Positions 1 to 10,242 of a DNA stretch of 38,990 nucleotides are shown piece by piece; within the stretch, counting starts at the first letter, position 1; each line of letters starts with the position of its first letter. The position numbers and the translations under genes are program-made. The notes under the pieces are model-generated. The model made no database searches and had not been told where the DNA came from. It worked only from the letters and a program-made list of their open reading frames with translations. Source of the DNA: Spongospora subterranea. Lineage: Eukaryota; Endomyxa; Phytomyxea; Plasmodiophorida; Plasmodiophoridae. The stretch lies in assembly GCA_900404475.1 (NCBI GenBank), contig OUQQ01000126.1, positions 1-38,990 on the forward strand. Direction: 5' to 3'.

Positions 1-310
1 TGGTTGGTCATGACCTCAAACATGGTTGCTGTACGCACATTTTAGGGTGCTCGCAACCCGGACTCGAAAATGATCACGAGTTTCCTGACAGCAACGTGAA
101 GTGACACTCAACTGTAGCCATGTTTGACGGCATCAATGAAGTGGCAATGTTACACGCGGAGCTTCTCCATCCGTAGGAACAGACGGTTGAGACCACCAAC
201 AGTCTCAGGTCTCAACCAACCAGTCAAGCGACAGTGGTGTAACGCCTCTGTTTCACATTGGGACATTTGAACAGTTATCTGTTACCCGTTCCGTAGTCGC
301 TGTTCGTATT

Positions 311-1114
311 ATGTTTCCGGCTTCGGAAATGGCCCTTAAAGCTGTCAGACCAATCGCTTTGCTGGGCAATTCCGGTCGGTAGTATCATCATTGTTGTGTG
401 TTGGGTTTAACCCATGTTTACTTGATCAATTTCAGTTCTTCGTCGTCAGGCAGTGCGAGTTGAAAAAAGCGTTCTTCTGAGTCCAGATTTTCAAAATTTG
501 ATTAAAATTATGGAAAATGCTTTAAACGGCGAACAATCTGGAATTGGCCTTGCAGCTCCTCAAGTTTCGAGCAATTTTCGTCTGGTTCTTTATTGCCCTC
601 AAGTCGAGCCAGACGAATTTTTGCCTGCACAGGTCATGATCAACCCAGTCATCAAAGATCATTCGTCTGAAACTGTGTCTGACTGGGAGCAATGCTTAAG
701 TATCCCTGGTCAGACCCAACACCCAAAATCTTTTTGGTATGTCTTGCACACCTAAATTAGAGATGTCTTAGGAATAACCGGTCTAGTATCACGATGGTCT
801 TCAATCAATGTCGGCTATCTTGATCGAAATGGACATGAGCAAGAAGTTGCACTCGATGGTCAAGATTGCCGTACGGTTTTACACGAAATGGATCATTTGG
901 AGGGAATACTATTTATTGACAAGGTTGATCTCAAATCGGATCTCTTTATGACTGATGAATATGAGAGGTACTTCTCCGTCCTTCTCAGAATTTATTGTGT
1001 GATCAACATTACTGGTTCAGGTTGCTTGAGGAGGACCCAAAGGAACTCTTGAAAAGGGAATACCCTGGGGTTGATTGGCCCGCTCACGAAATTGAAGTGG
1101 AGTCTCCCAAATAA
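311..1114 (+). CDS. Peptide deformylase, probably mitochondrial
   Basis: Removes the formyl group from the initiator methionine of organelle-made proteins. I read four exons, 311-374, 436-708, 772-967 and 1021-1114, joined by GT-AG introns of 61, 63 and 53 nt. All phases agree and give 208 residues. The three family motifs are present: GIGLAAPQ (motif 1), EQCLS (motif 2, whose cysteine binds the metal) and HEMDHLEG (motif 3, with two metal-binding histidines and the catalytic glutamate). Exon 1 supplies an ATG and a short lead-in before the family-typical GNSVLRR segment, so the organelle targeting sequence would be very short. Motif 2 is EGCLS in most bacterial and organellar enzymes; glutamine replaces the glycine here. 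The next gene lies on the opposite strand and converges on it. Confidence 0.9.
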
Positions 1115-1459
1115 ACCTGACGATTGCCTATATCATGAAGCAGTGCTACACGATTTGAGCAGGTTATCAGCAAATAGTTGTTGGCAGTAATTTCATTGAG
1201 AATGGAGCATGCTGAGTGAAAATCCCTACATCAGTGGGGCGACGATCTTTGATTGCGGTTCGGCATACTACTACTCAGTCCAAAATAACTCAGTTTGTTG
1301 TCAATCGATTGAGCTTCAATACGAATCATTTCCATCACTCCATAAAAAAAACAAATGGTCTACAGTAGTTTGTAATCGTTTAGTTTTACTGAGAGTATCT
1401 ACGAGAGGAACTGTGCTGTTAAAGCTAGCAATCGAACGTAGTTTCTTCGTAGAGATGAG

Positions 1460-2561
1460 TTAAAAATCTCTTTTTGGACCATGCATTCTGCGACCTTTTC
1501 TTCCTCGCATACCAAACCGTCGGCCTCCACTCTTGCCTGATCCTGGCGTCTCTCCATCTGACCCTGGCATTCCACCTGCTCCTGGCATGCCTTCTGCACC
1601 TGGTGCTCCACCTGCCCCTGGCATTCCCCCTGCTCCTGGCATTCCTCCTGACCCTGGTGCTCCACCTGCCCCTGGCATTCCACCGGATCCTTGCACTCCT
1701 CCTGATCCTGGTGCTCCAACAGATGCGCTTCCAGGAGCTTCTTGAGAACTTGCTTGAGGCAACTGCAGCGAAGGATCAACGGCGGGCTGCGATTGTGGTT
1801 GTGTTGGTGATTGTTGGCTAGGGTCGGCCTGAGATTGCACTGGGGATTGCCCCGTTGATGGCGTTTGTTGGATTGCCGCCTGTGGTTGAGGTTGACTTGG
1901 TGATTGTTGGTTAGGGTCTGTCTGAGGTTGCCCTGGAGATTGCCCCGTTGATGGCGTCTGTTGGATTGCCGCCTGTGGTTGAGGCTGCTGATTTCCATCA
2001 GCTCCGGTGCTTGGTTGTGCAGCTGTCGAATCTGAAGGGGACGGGGACGCTGATGATGCTTGCGAGACCGGGGCACTGGTCTGAGCCGCCCCTTGGCAGT
2101 CGCTACTTGAGGTCACTTCCCATTGGCAAGGTGTGTGTCCATCTACCGCCCAACCTGGGTCGATGGCTTCAATCGCATATTGGCTGAGATCCAATCCCAT
2201 GGCACCACCGCGATCAACAACCAGTACATTTGTCGATTTAGAGGTCTTCGTTGATGTCACTTTGATACAAACTCCACACCCGGCGATATTTTCAGCAGGA
2301 AGGTCTCTCCAAGCGGTTATAAACCCTCCGTTAACGGAAGCAGGTGCTGATGCATAATAATCACCGCACGCTCCGTTTACTTTATCTGAAGTTGATGTTC
2401 AAATGCAGAGCCCAAGGGAAGTGTGAAAACCACATCGAGCATCAAAACAGCATACCTTGCGATAGGTACATATGCATAGTACATCCTCCAGAGCCAGATT
2501 GAGCCGAAACATACAGGGCGGTGATCGAAATTGAGACGAATATATAAACGATGGCTGACAT
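1460..2561 (-). CDS. Secreted expansin-like (double-psi beta-barrel) protein with a repeat tail
   Basis: Exons 2456-2561 and 1460-2385 are joined by a 70-nt intron and give 343 residues. Exon 1 encodes a hydrophobic signal peptide ending near VSA-QSG. About 90 residues follow that look like the RlpA/expansin/barwin double-psi barrel: YYASAPASVNGG, CGVCIKV, VVDRGG followed by GLDLS, then AIDPGW and CQWEV, with six or more cysteines able to pair. The rest is low complexity: two copies of a 31-residue Q/P/S-rich unit, then G-P-G-A/M repeats, then an R/K/G-rich basic end. Family knowledge: such domains bind or loosen polysaccharide walls, usually without hydrolysis. I infer an extracellular or wall-associated role. 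The DRGG segment keeps the aspartate that is catalytic or structural in family 45-like relatives. I cannot tell binding from lytic activity. Confidence 0.75.
1535..1740 (-). repeat. Short-period GPGA/GMPG coding repeats
   Basis: Degenerate 12 to 15-nt units encode a run of Gly-Pro-Gly-Ala/Ser and Gly-Met-Pro motifs. This is collagen-like composition, but the strict Gly-X-Y period is not kept throughout. Confidence 0.8.
1800..1988 (-). repeat. Two tandem 93-nt units inside the expansin-like gene
   Basis: The stretch repeats with a 93-nt period, so the frame is kept and a 31-residue Q/P/S-rich unit is encoded twice. The two copies differ at a few codons. A second, shorter-period G/P-rich repeat follows at about 1540-1735. 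Confidence 0.85.
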
Positions 2562-2747
2562 AACTGACCAATTTCGTTATGATCAGAGTCTGGGCGAATT
2601 GGAACCCAGATCGGCAAAACTACAAGTTCCAACCATTCTTAACGGGCACTGACAGGATTTGAAACATTATTTACAGACCCTTCGATCTATCGATCATCCT
2701 AAATTTGACACATATTGACCAGCTAGAACTACAAAAACTAGATGGGT

Positions 2748-3394
2748 TTATGTGATTAGCGCGTCTCCGAGAGAACTGAACGTTGGGTCCAAGCAGTATT
2801 GAATCGTTGATCCGTCTAGAGTAGTGGACTTGATCAACGAGATGGCGCTATTGGCATCATCTAATTTGGCGAACGTAACCGTTGCCTTACTCATGCTAAC
2901 CCCTTTTCGAACAAATAAATTTACATCGAGAAGCGGCCCGAACTTGGAGAAGTGATTGCGCAGCTGTTGCTCAAGGGTGGATGGCGATAAATTCTCAATG
3001 AATATGCGCGTTCCATGGCCTCTAGCGACAAACCCAAACCTTTGCTTTACCCATTTTCGATTGCAATCAGTCCAAATACTGATTGGAATTCCGGCTAGAT
3101 TGTATTCACGATGCTGCAATGTATTCAAAATCGCTGCTACCGATTCGAATCGATGAAACTAAAGCGATTGGCACACGTATGAACACAGCTAACACCCCAA
3201 TTAATACGCCATACCTGGACATTAACTCGAGGGCTGCGTCTGTCATCGCGAAAAAAGAATTCTATAGTCCTGATAGCACCGTATGGGTCTAGAAGCTTGA
3301 CAATCTGCTCAGGCGTGACTTGATCCGCAATGGGATATAAAACAATTTGTTTCGTTAATAACTGATTAAGCAACCGAAACGACCTCGTGATCAT
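2748..3394 (-). CDS. Two-RRM RNA-binding protein, putative
   Basis: Exons 3215-3394 and 2748-3158 flank a 56-nt intron and give 196 residues. The N-terminal half reads as one RNA recognition motif: QIVLYPIADQVT as beta 1, a helix, TIEFFFRD as beta 2, RVNVQFHRFESVAAI as RNP1 and the second helix, then GIPISIW. The second half, GTRIFIENLSPSTL to IQYCLDP, is a second RRM with RIFIENL as RNP2. The RNP1 segments lack several of the usual aromatic residues (KATVTFAK in RRM2), so RNA contacts may be atypical. I do not recognise the orthologue. It may be a small splicing or mitochondrial RNA factor. Confidence 0.6.
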
Positions 3395-3676
3395 AGGACC
3401 GATTCCGCCTTAAGCCTCAGCGGCAGCATAAACCGTCGCTCTCCGTTGGCAAATTGTCCAATAAAACCGGAAAATGGTCAATCCCATTGAACAGTGCACA
3501 CTACACAAGGGGTAGCGCCAAGCGCCCAGCGGGCCTCTCCTGGTCCGTACAAATCACAACACACATCACGTTCGCTAATCAATTGAACTTGATTCTGAAT
3601 AGAGATCGGCTTGTATTTGTTCAGTGTGTTCGCTAGAGGTCGTTAGTCATACTGGCAATTTGAGTTCTTTTTGGCA

Positions 3677-3914
3677 ATGTGCGAGAGTCCTCCACGTTTT
3701 TTTTTTTCAGCCACCAGGAGGGATTTTCAGCTGGTATACGACTAATTTACTGCGATTTTTGCATTGACAAATGGTGCAAGACTTCAGTAGAACCTCGGAT
3801 TCAGACTAAAACTAGGTCAAGGACAAAATTGATTATGACTATGAAGTTGATAAAGAAGATATAGATCGTGTACACCAAATGAGAGAACGGGATCCTATTA
3901 TTGTCTATGACTGA
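3677..3914 (+). CDS. Small unidentified protein
   Basis: Exons 3677-3733 and 3816-3914 are joined by an 82-nt GT-AG intron in phase 0. The second exon encodes an acidic, helix-prone segment, KDKIDYDYEVDKEDIDRVHQ, ending RDPIIVYD. The T-rich run at 3700-3710 followed by CAG looks like a splice acceptor, so the true first exon may lie upstream and the ATG at 3677 may not be used. Size and composition would suit a small mitochondrial subunit, but I recognise no family. Confidence 0.4.
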
Positions 3915-4269
3915 TTATATTATTCGCTCTCAATCCAAAGTACGAAGCAGCAAAGGGGTTGGTCGCGTAACCCTGTACACTTCCAGAAAAGGCATTTTTA
4001 TATTCACAACGCGTTGTAGACACAGTCGACGGCGAGTGGCCCACCCAAAAACTCAACATTGACCCCATTCCCAAAGATTTGCTGCGGGGCCGTCCATACA
4101 ATCAATATCCCTATGATCATATAGAGGTCGGGGGCTCCGCATTTTCCCTATTCATCAGTTCCGTAAAACCCTGTCAGCCCTTTATTGACCACCGTTGTTC
4201 GTCGCCAACTGCACGAACCGAACATTTCTCTGCTCAGCGACCGGGCCTGAGCCGGACCCCAGGGGCTGG

Positions 4270-5460
4270 ATGGCCGCTCTATTGCACGATGGCAAACCGG
4301 GAATATTGAGGACCAAGTCCGAATCGGCGGCCGGGAACATTCGGGATCTGCATGGCCGCAGGAATGCTATTTGCTTGGGGTTATCTTCTTATCCCAAGAT
4401 GTTGCAGCCAAGACGTAATGCGATATGCGAAGCTTTAGAGACATTTTCTGTTCAGTGTTTAGCTGAATTCAGGCTTGGTATGCTCTCGATGTGGATGCCC
4501 GAAGGCTCATCAGAATTTCGTGATGCTCAATTTCCCAACAGCTTTGATCGTATTACTTTCAATGCGTTCGCTTGGTCGGAAGACAACATGTTTAAATGTT
4601 TAAAATGGGTTTTGTGCGAATCCGAGCTATTGAAATGCTTGAAGTTGCAAGAACCTATCGTTTTGTCGTTTTTAAGGCAAGTTCGAATGGGGTACGCCAA
4701 GTATTCCAATCCGTATCACACGTTCAGACATGCGTTTGATGTCACTCAATTCTGCTATTTGCTGCTTTCTGGTGGAGACTGTCGAGAGGTGTTCACCAAA
4801 CATCAGTGTTTAGCCCTAATAATTGCTGCAATTTGTCATGATTTAGAGCATCCTGGAACTGATTTCGCGTTTCAGAACTGCATTGAATCTCATCTGTCGA
4901 CAAAATACCATGGATGCCAATCACCGTTGGAGTCTCATCACCTGTCTTGCTGTCGTTTGATCCTGGACGAGCCCGACAGCGATGTCTTAGCCAATTTTTC
5001 GCCCGAAATCAGACTAGAGATCATCGATATGATTGGAAAATGTATATTGGCCACTGACATGTCCATCCATAGCGACATTGTTAAAAACTGGCATGAGAAA
5101 GTGGGAGATGGTGTAGTCAATGTGAAAGCGTCGCCACAGGAGCTTACAATAATGATCTTACAGATGTTCATCAAGATCGCCGATATCTCTAATGTGTGTC
5201 GGCCTTGGCCAGTTAGTGTCAAATGGTCTCAGAGCTTAATTGATGAACTGATGAGGGTTCACGATTCGGTCCTTGGTCTTGGCCACATTCCTAATAGCTT
5301 TCTCACCAGCGTTGCTTCTGAACCCGAGAAAGTCGTATATGCGTTTTCAGTTAATATTGCCAGGCCTCTCCTGGAAATTATCGTTCAGATTCTTCCGCGA
5401 ACACGTCCTCTATTATCAGTTCTTGATTCTAATGCCAATCGTTGGATTCAAGGATCGTGA
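4270..5460 (+). CDS. Class I 3',5'-cyclic nucleotide phosphodiesterase
   Basis: Single exon, 396 residues from the ATG at 4270. The frame is open further upstream to 4195 but without an earlier ATG. The catalytic domain fills most of the protein. Visible landmarks are the N-terminal domain start (ITFNAFAWSE), the first metal histidine in NPYHTFRHAFDV, the HD signature in ICHDLEHPGTDFAFQN, ILATDMSIHSD, and the second metal aspartate in IKIADISNVCRPW. Family knowledge: it hydrolyses cAMP and/or cGMP. The C-terminal helix where family members carry the invariant purine-binding glutamine reads KVVYAFSVNIARPLLEI, with valine at that position. No GAF, PAS or membrane segments are seen. Overall it is closest to the PDE9/PDE8/PDE1 type. 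Confidence 0.88.
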   Translation: MAALLHDGKPGILRTKSESAAGNIRDLHGRRNAICLGLSSYPKMLQPRRNAICEALETFSVQCLAEFRLGMLSMWMPEGSSEFRDAQFPNSFDRITFNAFAWSEDNMFKCLKWVLCESELLKCLKLQEPIVLSFLRQVRMGYAKYSNPYHTFRHAFDVTQFCYLLLSGGDCREVFTKHQCLALIIAAICHDLEHPGTDFAFQNCIESHLSTKYHGCQSPLESHHLSCCRLILDEPDSDVLANFSPEIRLEIIDMIGKCILATDMSIHSDIVKNWHEKVGDGVVNVKASPQELTIMILQMFIKIADISNVCRPWPVSVKWSQSLIDELMRVHDSVLGLGHIPNSFLTSVASEPEKVVYAFSVNIARPLLEIIVQILPRTRPLLSVLDSNANRWIQGS

Positions 5461-5691
5461 ATTTCGAGAACTTCCAAGCTGGTCATACGTTTCCTCTGTT
5501 TCAGAGAAAGTACATTTATCAAACTTAAACTTAATGTCAATATAATTTCTGCACATATTGCGACCTTAACCCATTTGCTTCTGAATTGTAGCTATAAATC
5601 TTGACGGAACCAAATGGGCCAATTGGTTTGTCTTATTAAGTCAGTTAACGTTATGAAGAACTATTATTGCCACATGTTTTAGAGCAGATAA

Positions 5692-6798
5692 TCATGCAGA
5701 ATATTTGCACCAAAACGACAGGTTCTGGCTGGCTGGGCAATATTGGCGAATATCGGTTGCGATTCGGGCCAGAAGAGTAGGACCTGACAGCAAGCAATTT
5801 ATACGAGACAACTTGGCTATCTGCACGAATTGTTGATCAATATCACTTTGCAATTTCATTTCGCCAAGCAACAGGGCAATTTCCCAGCGAGTTTGCTGGA
5901 AGTACCCCCAAGTCCCTCCGCTCTGACGAATGAAGTTGATGAAGCAGTGGGAATCTCTCAACAATGGCATCCTGATGTTGCTTTGTAATAAAGGTATTGA
6001 TGTTGATGTGAAAAATCCTGTCATGTAGTCCTTACATGCTGTCTCAATGGGGGTCGGCCACCAGAACCATTTGCGAATGAGCTTGGTCGAGGAGTCCGAT
6101 ATACGATAACCGTATATTCCCATGCGGGCCACGACCATGAACCGAAGTTGCATTTGGAATGATGCAATCCGACCCTGACCGGTTGATGACTCCCATGCCC
6201 CCTTGTCAGATGGCGTCGTAAGTACTTGACTCTGGATATGAGGCCCTTTGGAGTGTAAATCGGTAGGTTCTGTCTGCAAATATGATGAACAGTTGGCCAA
6301 ATGAAATCTTTGGCGATATGATAGACCTCTAAAGAAGCTACCAGTTTTTTTTGTGTTAGAAATGATAATGCATCGGTGATATGGGCCACGACAGGTTCCG
6401 AAACGGGGGCTCCCCATCGAGTCAAAATGTCGGCCCAGACATTGGCGGTTTCATCTATGTGTTTATTACAAACTTAACGAGCGTACTTGGAGTTGCCAGC
6501 GTTCAAGACGGTCTCCACTGGTTCGACTAGCAGGAAGACTCCGACTGTTGGGATCAAATAAGAATGTAATATGGTTTCTGTGGTCTCTAAAGAGACGAAA
6601 TTTCTTCCCAATTAGATAGGGCTTGCACCCTTTAATTATTGGATATGCGTCCTTCTCTTTCATCGACCAGTTCAGTTGACTACCTTTGAAATTGCCGCTA
6701 AGGGATGCTGTCGATTGAGACCCGATTGATGACTGATGAGATATCAGGATTTGATTTTGTATACTCATCTTCAATAAGGAGATGGCCACTTGGGGCAT
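5692..6798 (-). mobile_element. Decayed Ty3/gypsy retrotransposon: RNase H and integrase remnant
   Basis: Minus-strand frames carry the RNase H segment typical of gypsy elements: SLSGNFKGSQLNWSMKEKDA, then RLFRDHRNHITFLFDP, then DRLERWQL, then NVWADILTRWGAP. After that, in shifted frames, comes an integrase-like stretch with VVARMGIYGYR and KWFWWPTPIE. The usual HHCC zinc residues are largely lost and the frame changes at least twice. No reverse transcriptase, protease or long terminal repeats were found nearby. I read it as a 5'-deleted, inactive fragment. Confidence 0.7.
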
Positions 6799-7010
6799 CC
6801 CTCAACATATCAGGAGTGAAACATCTGCTCGATTCCGAGTGGGAACAATTCGGGTTTGCTGATTAGAATAACGCCATCGGATAGATTTTCCCTTGTCACG
6901 TAAACCATTCGCCGACATAATGTTACAGTCAATCCAGTGTGACAATCGAGACTGAGATCGAGAAGTGCCGAACCAGACAACGAGACTGCTTGTACATTCT
7001 GAAAAAACGG

Positions 7011-7718
7011 GAATTATTCTCGATATGAGATTTATTGCAACCTGTAATTTATTATCAGTGACATATTGACACTGGTTGTTTCAAGTTGACAAAATCGATT
7101 CGGACAACGCTGGCTGGTTAGAAAACGCGGGCATTCCTTGAGAGTTATCAAGAATATGCCGACCACGAGCACCGTCGTGACACCAACGACGATCAAAATC
7201 ACTCCAGGGGGCTAAGCGTTTCCTTTAGGCAATCCCATTGCGGCCATTTTCAAACACGCTAGAACCATCCAAACCGCTTGCTTCTGTCCGCTACGCTCCA
7301 TAATCTGTTTTTGGGCTCAGATCGTAACACAGTTCATACCGATGTGGGTATCGGATATGTCAGACGTTGCCTGTTTGGCGAGGGGCTCTGACAATGGATA
7401 ATCATCGATGCAATAGTACTGCAGTTTCATCTGGCGAAGCTATCCAATGATGACGACTTCTGTCTCGGGACCTTCGGCAATTATATCGTGGTCTTTGAAG
7501 AGAATGAATAGAATTTGTTGATCGCAAGTGGGTACTACAATGGGCAGCTTTGGCACAAACTTGAGTAATCTGCCTACTAGCTGTGGGATAGTTATGTGTT
7601 GACTTCTTAATCCCTTTACCCATCGTTAAGTACAATTTATCGTGTACGAAAATCGAGCGGACAGTTCTTTATCCGCCCAACAATCATCCTCACAAGCGAT
7701 GCCGTTGAACAAAAATAA
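7011..7718 (-). CDS. Unidentified multi-exon gene, structure tentative
   Basis: A chain of phase-compatible minus-strand exons is visible: about 7648-7718, 7458-7605, 7329-7418, then shorter exons towards about 7011. They encode CEDDCWADKEL, then QQILFILFKDHDIIAEGPET, then YYCIDDYPLSEPL. The 3' end has two competing readings. One ends in a hydrophilic tail (SNQPALSESILST, stop near 7011). The other runs to 6929 through a hydrophobic segment (VILIVVGVTTVLVV). I prefer the hydrophilic one because its introns are closer to the local norm. No ATG is available: the first exon begins 13 nt downstream of the IF1 stop. I do not recognise the protein. Confidence 0.3.
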
Positions 7719-7730
7719 CTGAGTCTTGTT

Positions 7731-8079
7731 TTATGAATATTTCCATGTCATTAACGCTTTCCGAAACTGATCCGATATATCCATGTCCGGGGCGAACTTC
7801 GCGAATATTCTTTCCAAAGCGGTCTCATGCGATTTCGCCATCAAATGCCGAATTCGTTCCAATTTGACACGCTCATCTTTATTGAAATACTGGACAGAAA
7901 CGAACATAAGTCCACAATCAACTGTCTAGAAAAAACCATCGTGATCTAACATCAGCTTCGGCGGCACGTTCGTTCTTTGAGAACGTTCCCGTCGTTATAA
8001 GCGCTCGATGACGGATGACTCCAGCGATTGGTGTAATGGATCGCGATAGACATTGCTGAACCATTGGGACCTTGAACAT
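7731..8079 (-). CDS. Mitochondrial F1-ATPase inhibitor (IF1 family)
   Basis: Exons 7951-8079 and 7731-7889 with a 61-nt intron give 95 residues. The first 30 or so residues form a basic, hydroxylated presequence with no acidic residue (MFKVPMVQQCLSRS). The core GTFSKNERAAEADYFNKDER is the conserved IF1 inhibitory segment (compare GAFGKREQAEEERYF in animals). A charged helix follows that would form the coiled coil. Family knowledge: IF1 binds F1 when the membrane potential collapses and blocks ATP hydrolysis. The C-terminal half differs from animal IF1 and carries no histidine-rich pH-sensing stretch. Confidence 0.82.
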
Positions 8080-8639
8080 GCTGTATTTGAACGATCAAAC
8101 GATTGTCAGTTAATCATCACCACTCAATAATTCCGCGTCTGTTCACCGTTTTTACGATCAAAACTCATGGATCAGATCCGACGGCCGATCAAACAATAAT
8201 GTGCCGTTGCCCTCCCTTGGATTTCAAAATACCATTAATACAGAGGTTTTTTAAGCTGCGTTGACTGTCGCTGAAATAAAACGACGATCAGATTGTGATT
8301 GGCTTGAACCAACACGAATGTGATCAGGTCGGCCGAAATCCACGGTAGTTGACGAGCTAAACAAGGGCAGTTCAGATTGGACGAATTACGTAGATCCGTT
8401 GTCGGCCCGAAAAATCACCCTTTATTTCCCTAATTTGTATTTCGGCAGGCGTTTCCTAAGAAATGTGGTCCAAGATTTCTTTCCTACCCCGAATATTACT
8501 GAGATCCCGAGCGAATGATACTCGGTTTGGTGCAATTCTCTACTACTAATTGAATACCAGTGACATCATTTGATGGAAAGATCTTGAAATAATTGAATGG
8601 TCGTGAGCACTTTCCGACTCTCTTCTTTTTAGATCGTGG
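8080..8639. other. Intergenic interval upstream of IF1
   Basis: I see no convincing coding exon on either strand. It should hold the IF1 promoter near 8090-8200. Confidence 0.4.
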
Positions 8640-9780
8640 TTAGGACTGAACCGAATTCGACGACTCGTACGGTTCTCCTAAACTCGTATCGGAACGATGT
8701 TCCGAAATGGCGACTGTTGAAAGTTCAACGTATGAGAAGAAAAATTGAGACAAATGACGACTGACGAGGTCAAGAAGTACAAGAGGTCGAATGATGTTCG
8801 ACGTCTGTATAAGATCACTGGCATATACGGAATGAGTTGAACCGCATTGCTATTGCAGGAATGGGATCCAAAAATCATAATAAACCTTGTGCAATGCGCG
8901 TTTTGAGGAACGTCATCGTGAGCATGGTGAAACTGCTCGACTTCGAAGTGCAAGGGTCGGGATTGTCATTCAACTCGGAGAAAGCAGGGAGTTAGAGCGA
9001 CAAAGGAGACGTTTGCCAAGAGACCTGGCTCATCGGGGAATCTGCCGGTAATCGCATATCCCTGCTCTCCATTGTCGTTGAATAAACAGGCAGTTATTTC
9101 AACACGAAATGCGTCGCTGAGCCACAAAGATGTCCAGCTGTTGTCAACCCGTTCATAAAATCGACCAGGATGATGAAGACTGCCGAATGTCCTATGCTGT
9201 CGTATTCAGGCGTGTTCCAGTTTCTAACAAGAGACTATTTCAGGATACTGATCCTGCCAGGCGTTGTTAACAACCACTTTATTACTGGAAGACGTAGGTC
9301 GTAATTTTGCATTTCCCAGCAATAGGGTGGAATGTGAAGAACTTCCCCAGAGGTCTTTAGCCCAGTTTGAACAGGTTGCTCCAACTGGCGTTATGAAGCC
9401 GGCCAAGCACTGGCTGGTTTCATATCGTCCCATCCATCAATCTTGATCTTGGCGATTTAGCCAATCCGCCATGGAAACTGCATACGAGAAATACATGATG
9501 AGGACACTGACGGGTCTCTTGTTTGCAATCAGAGGCTCTGCCAGAATTTGTTCCCGCTTCTGTTTGATTGATTTCCCACCAAATTTAGTGTCCCTCAGGT
9601 TTTATACATGCAGCTGCAGGATAATCCGTTGACCGACGCCACATTCAGCTCGATTTGTAGTTCGGGATGCCGGCCCAACCCGCCAAGGTTATCTTCAGCC
9701 CGTGTCAGGATTTCGCATTTGATAGGTTTGATCCAGTTTAGATAAACTACAGTAAGCCATACGACAATCCTCACACCCAT
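8640..9780 (-). CDS. Candidate secreted or type I membrane protein, unidentified
   Basis: The ATG at 9780 opens a clear signal peptide (MGVRIVVWLTVVYLNW) followed by PELQIELNVAS. One frame then stays coding-like for about 900 nt, interrupted only by stops that fall inside plausible GT-AG introns. Coding-looking stretches include FYERVDNSWTSLWLSDAFRV, LFNDNGEQGYAITGRF, HHAHDDVPQNAHC and a serine/acid-rich tail ending SNSVQS with a stop at 8640. My best model has seven exons of about 250 residues. At least two introns have alternative boundaries that change the protein, so the C-terminal part is uncertain. I recognise no family. Confidence 0.4.
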
Positions 9781-10242
9781 AATCTGTGTCCCATATCGAC
9801 ATGATCAGTACCTAAAGGTGTAAGAACGCAACAACCTCTGGTCCCCTGGAAAACCCCATCTGCAAATGATACTGTTTATCAAACCAAGAAGTAGTTTCTT
9901 AAGAATGACGATAAACTGTACTGGACGTGCCGCCCCCAATCGGCGTCGGCGCTATGTAGTGGGTTTTGGCCAAAAGTACTTTGTCAGCGAAATCGCCTCA
10001 GTTCTGGAGCAGCCAGTTGTATGAAGAGATATTGGAGGAGAAGATTGATTGTATTCAAAGAGAGAAACCATGAAGATTAGGAGAGTGAGTCCTTCGAGCT
10101 AACTCTGCGGCACCACATTCCCCTCGTTCAAAACGAGAGCAAGTTCCATCACTGAAGGAATCTTTGACCGCCTCATTGAACTCTGTGGAAGTGCATCAGG
10201 CACTCATGGATCCCACGAGTCTGCTGACTCCTCGAAACCCCT

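Noticed and set aside
3898..4101. Minus-strand open frame opposite the phosphodiesterase 5' side
   Set aside because: No homology, no clear start, and it overlaps the end of the small plus-strand gene.
6800..7060. Retroviral-type protease upstream of the RNase H remnant
   Set aside because: The resemblance to a retropepsin end was weak and the frame has several stops.
6929..7301. Small single-pass membrane protein
   Set aside because: The hydrophobic frame conflicts with a hydrophilic frame of the same interval that uses more typical introns.
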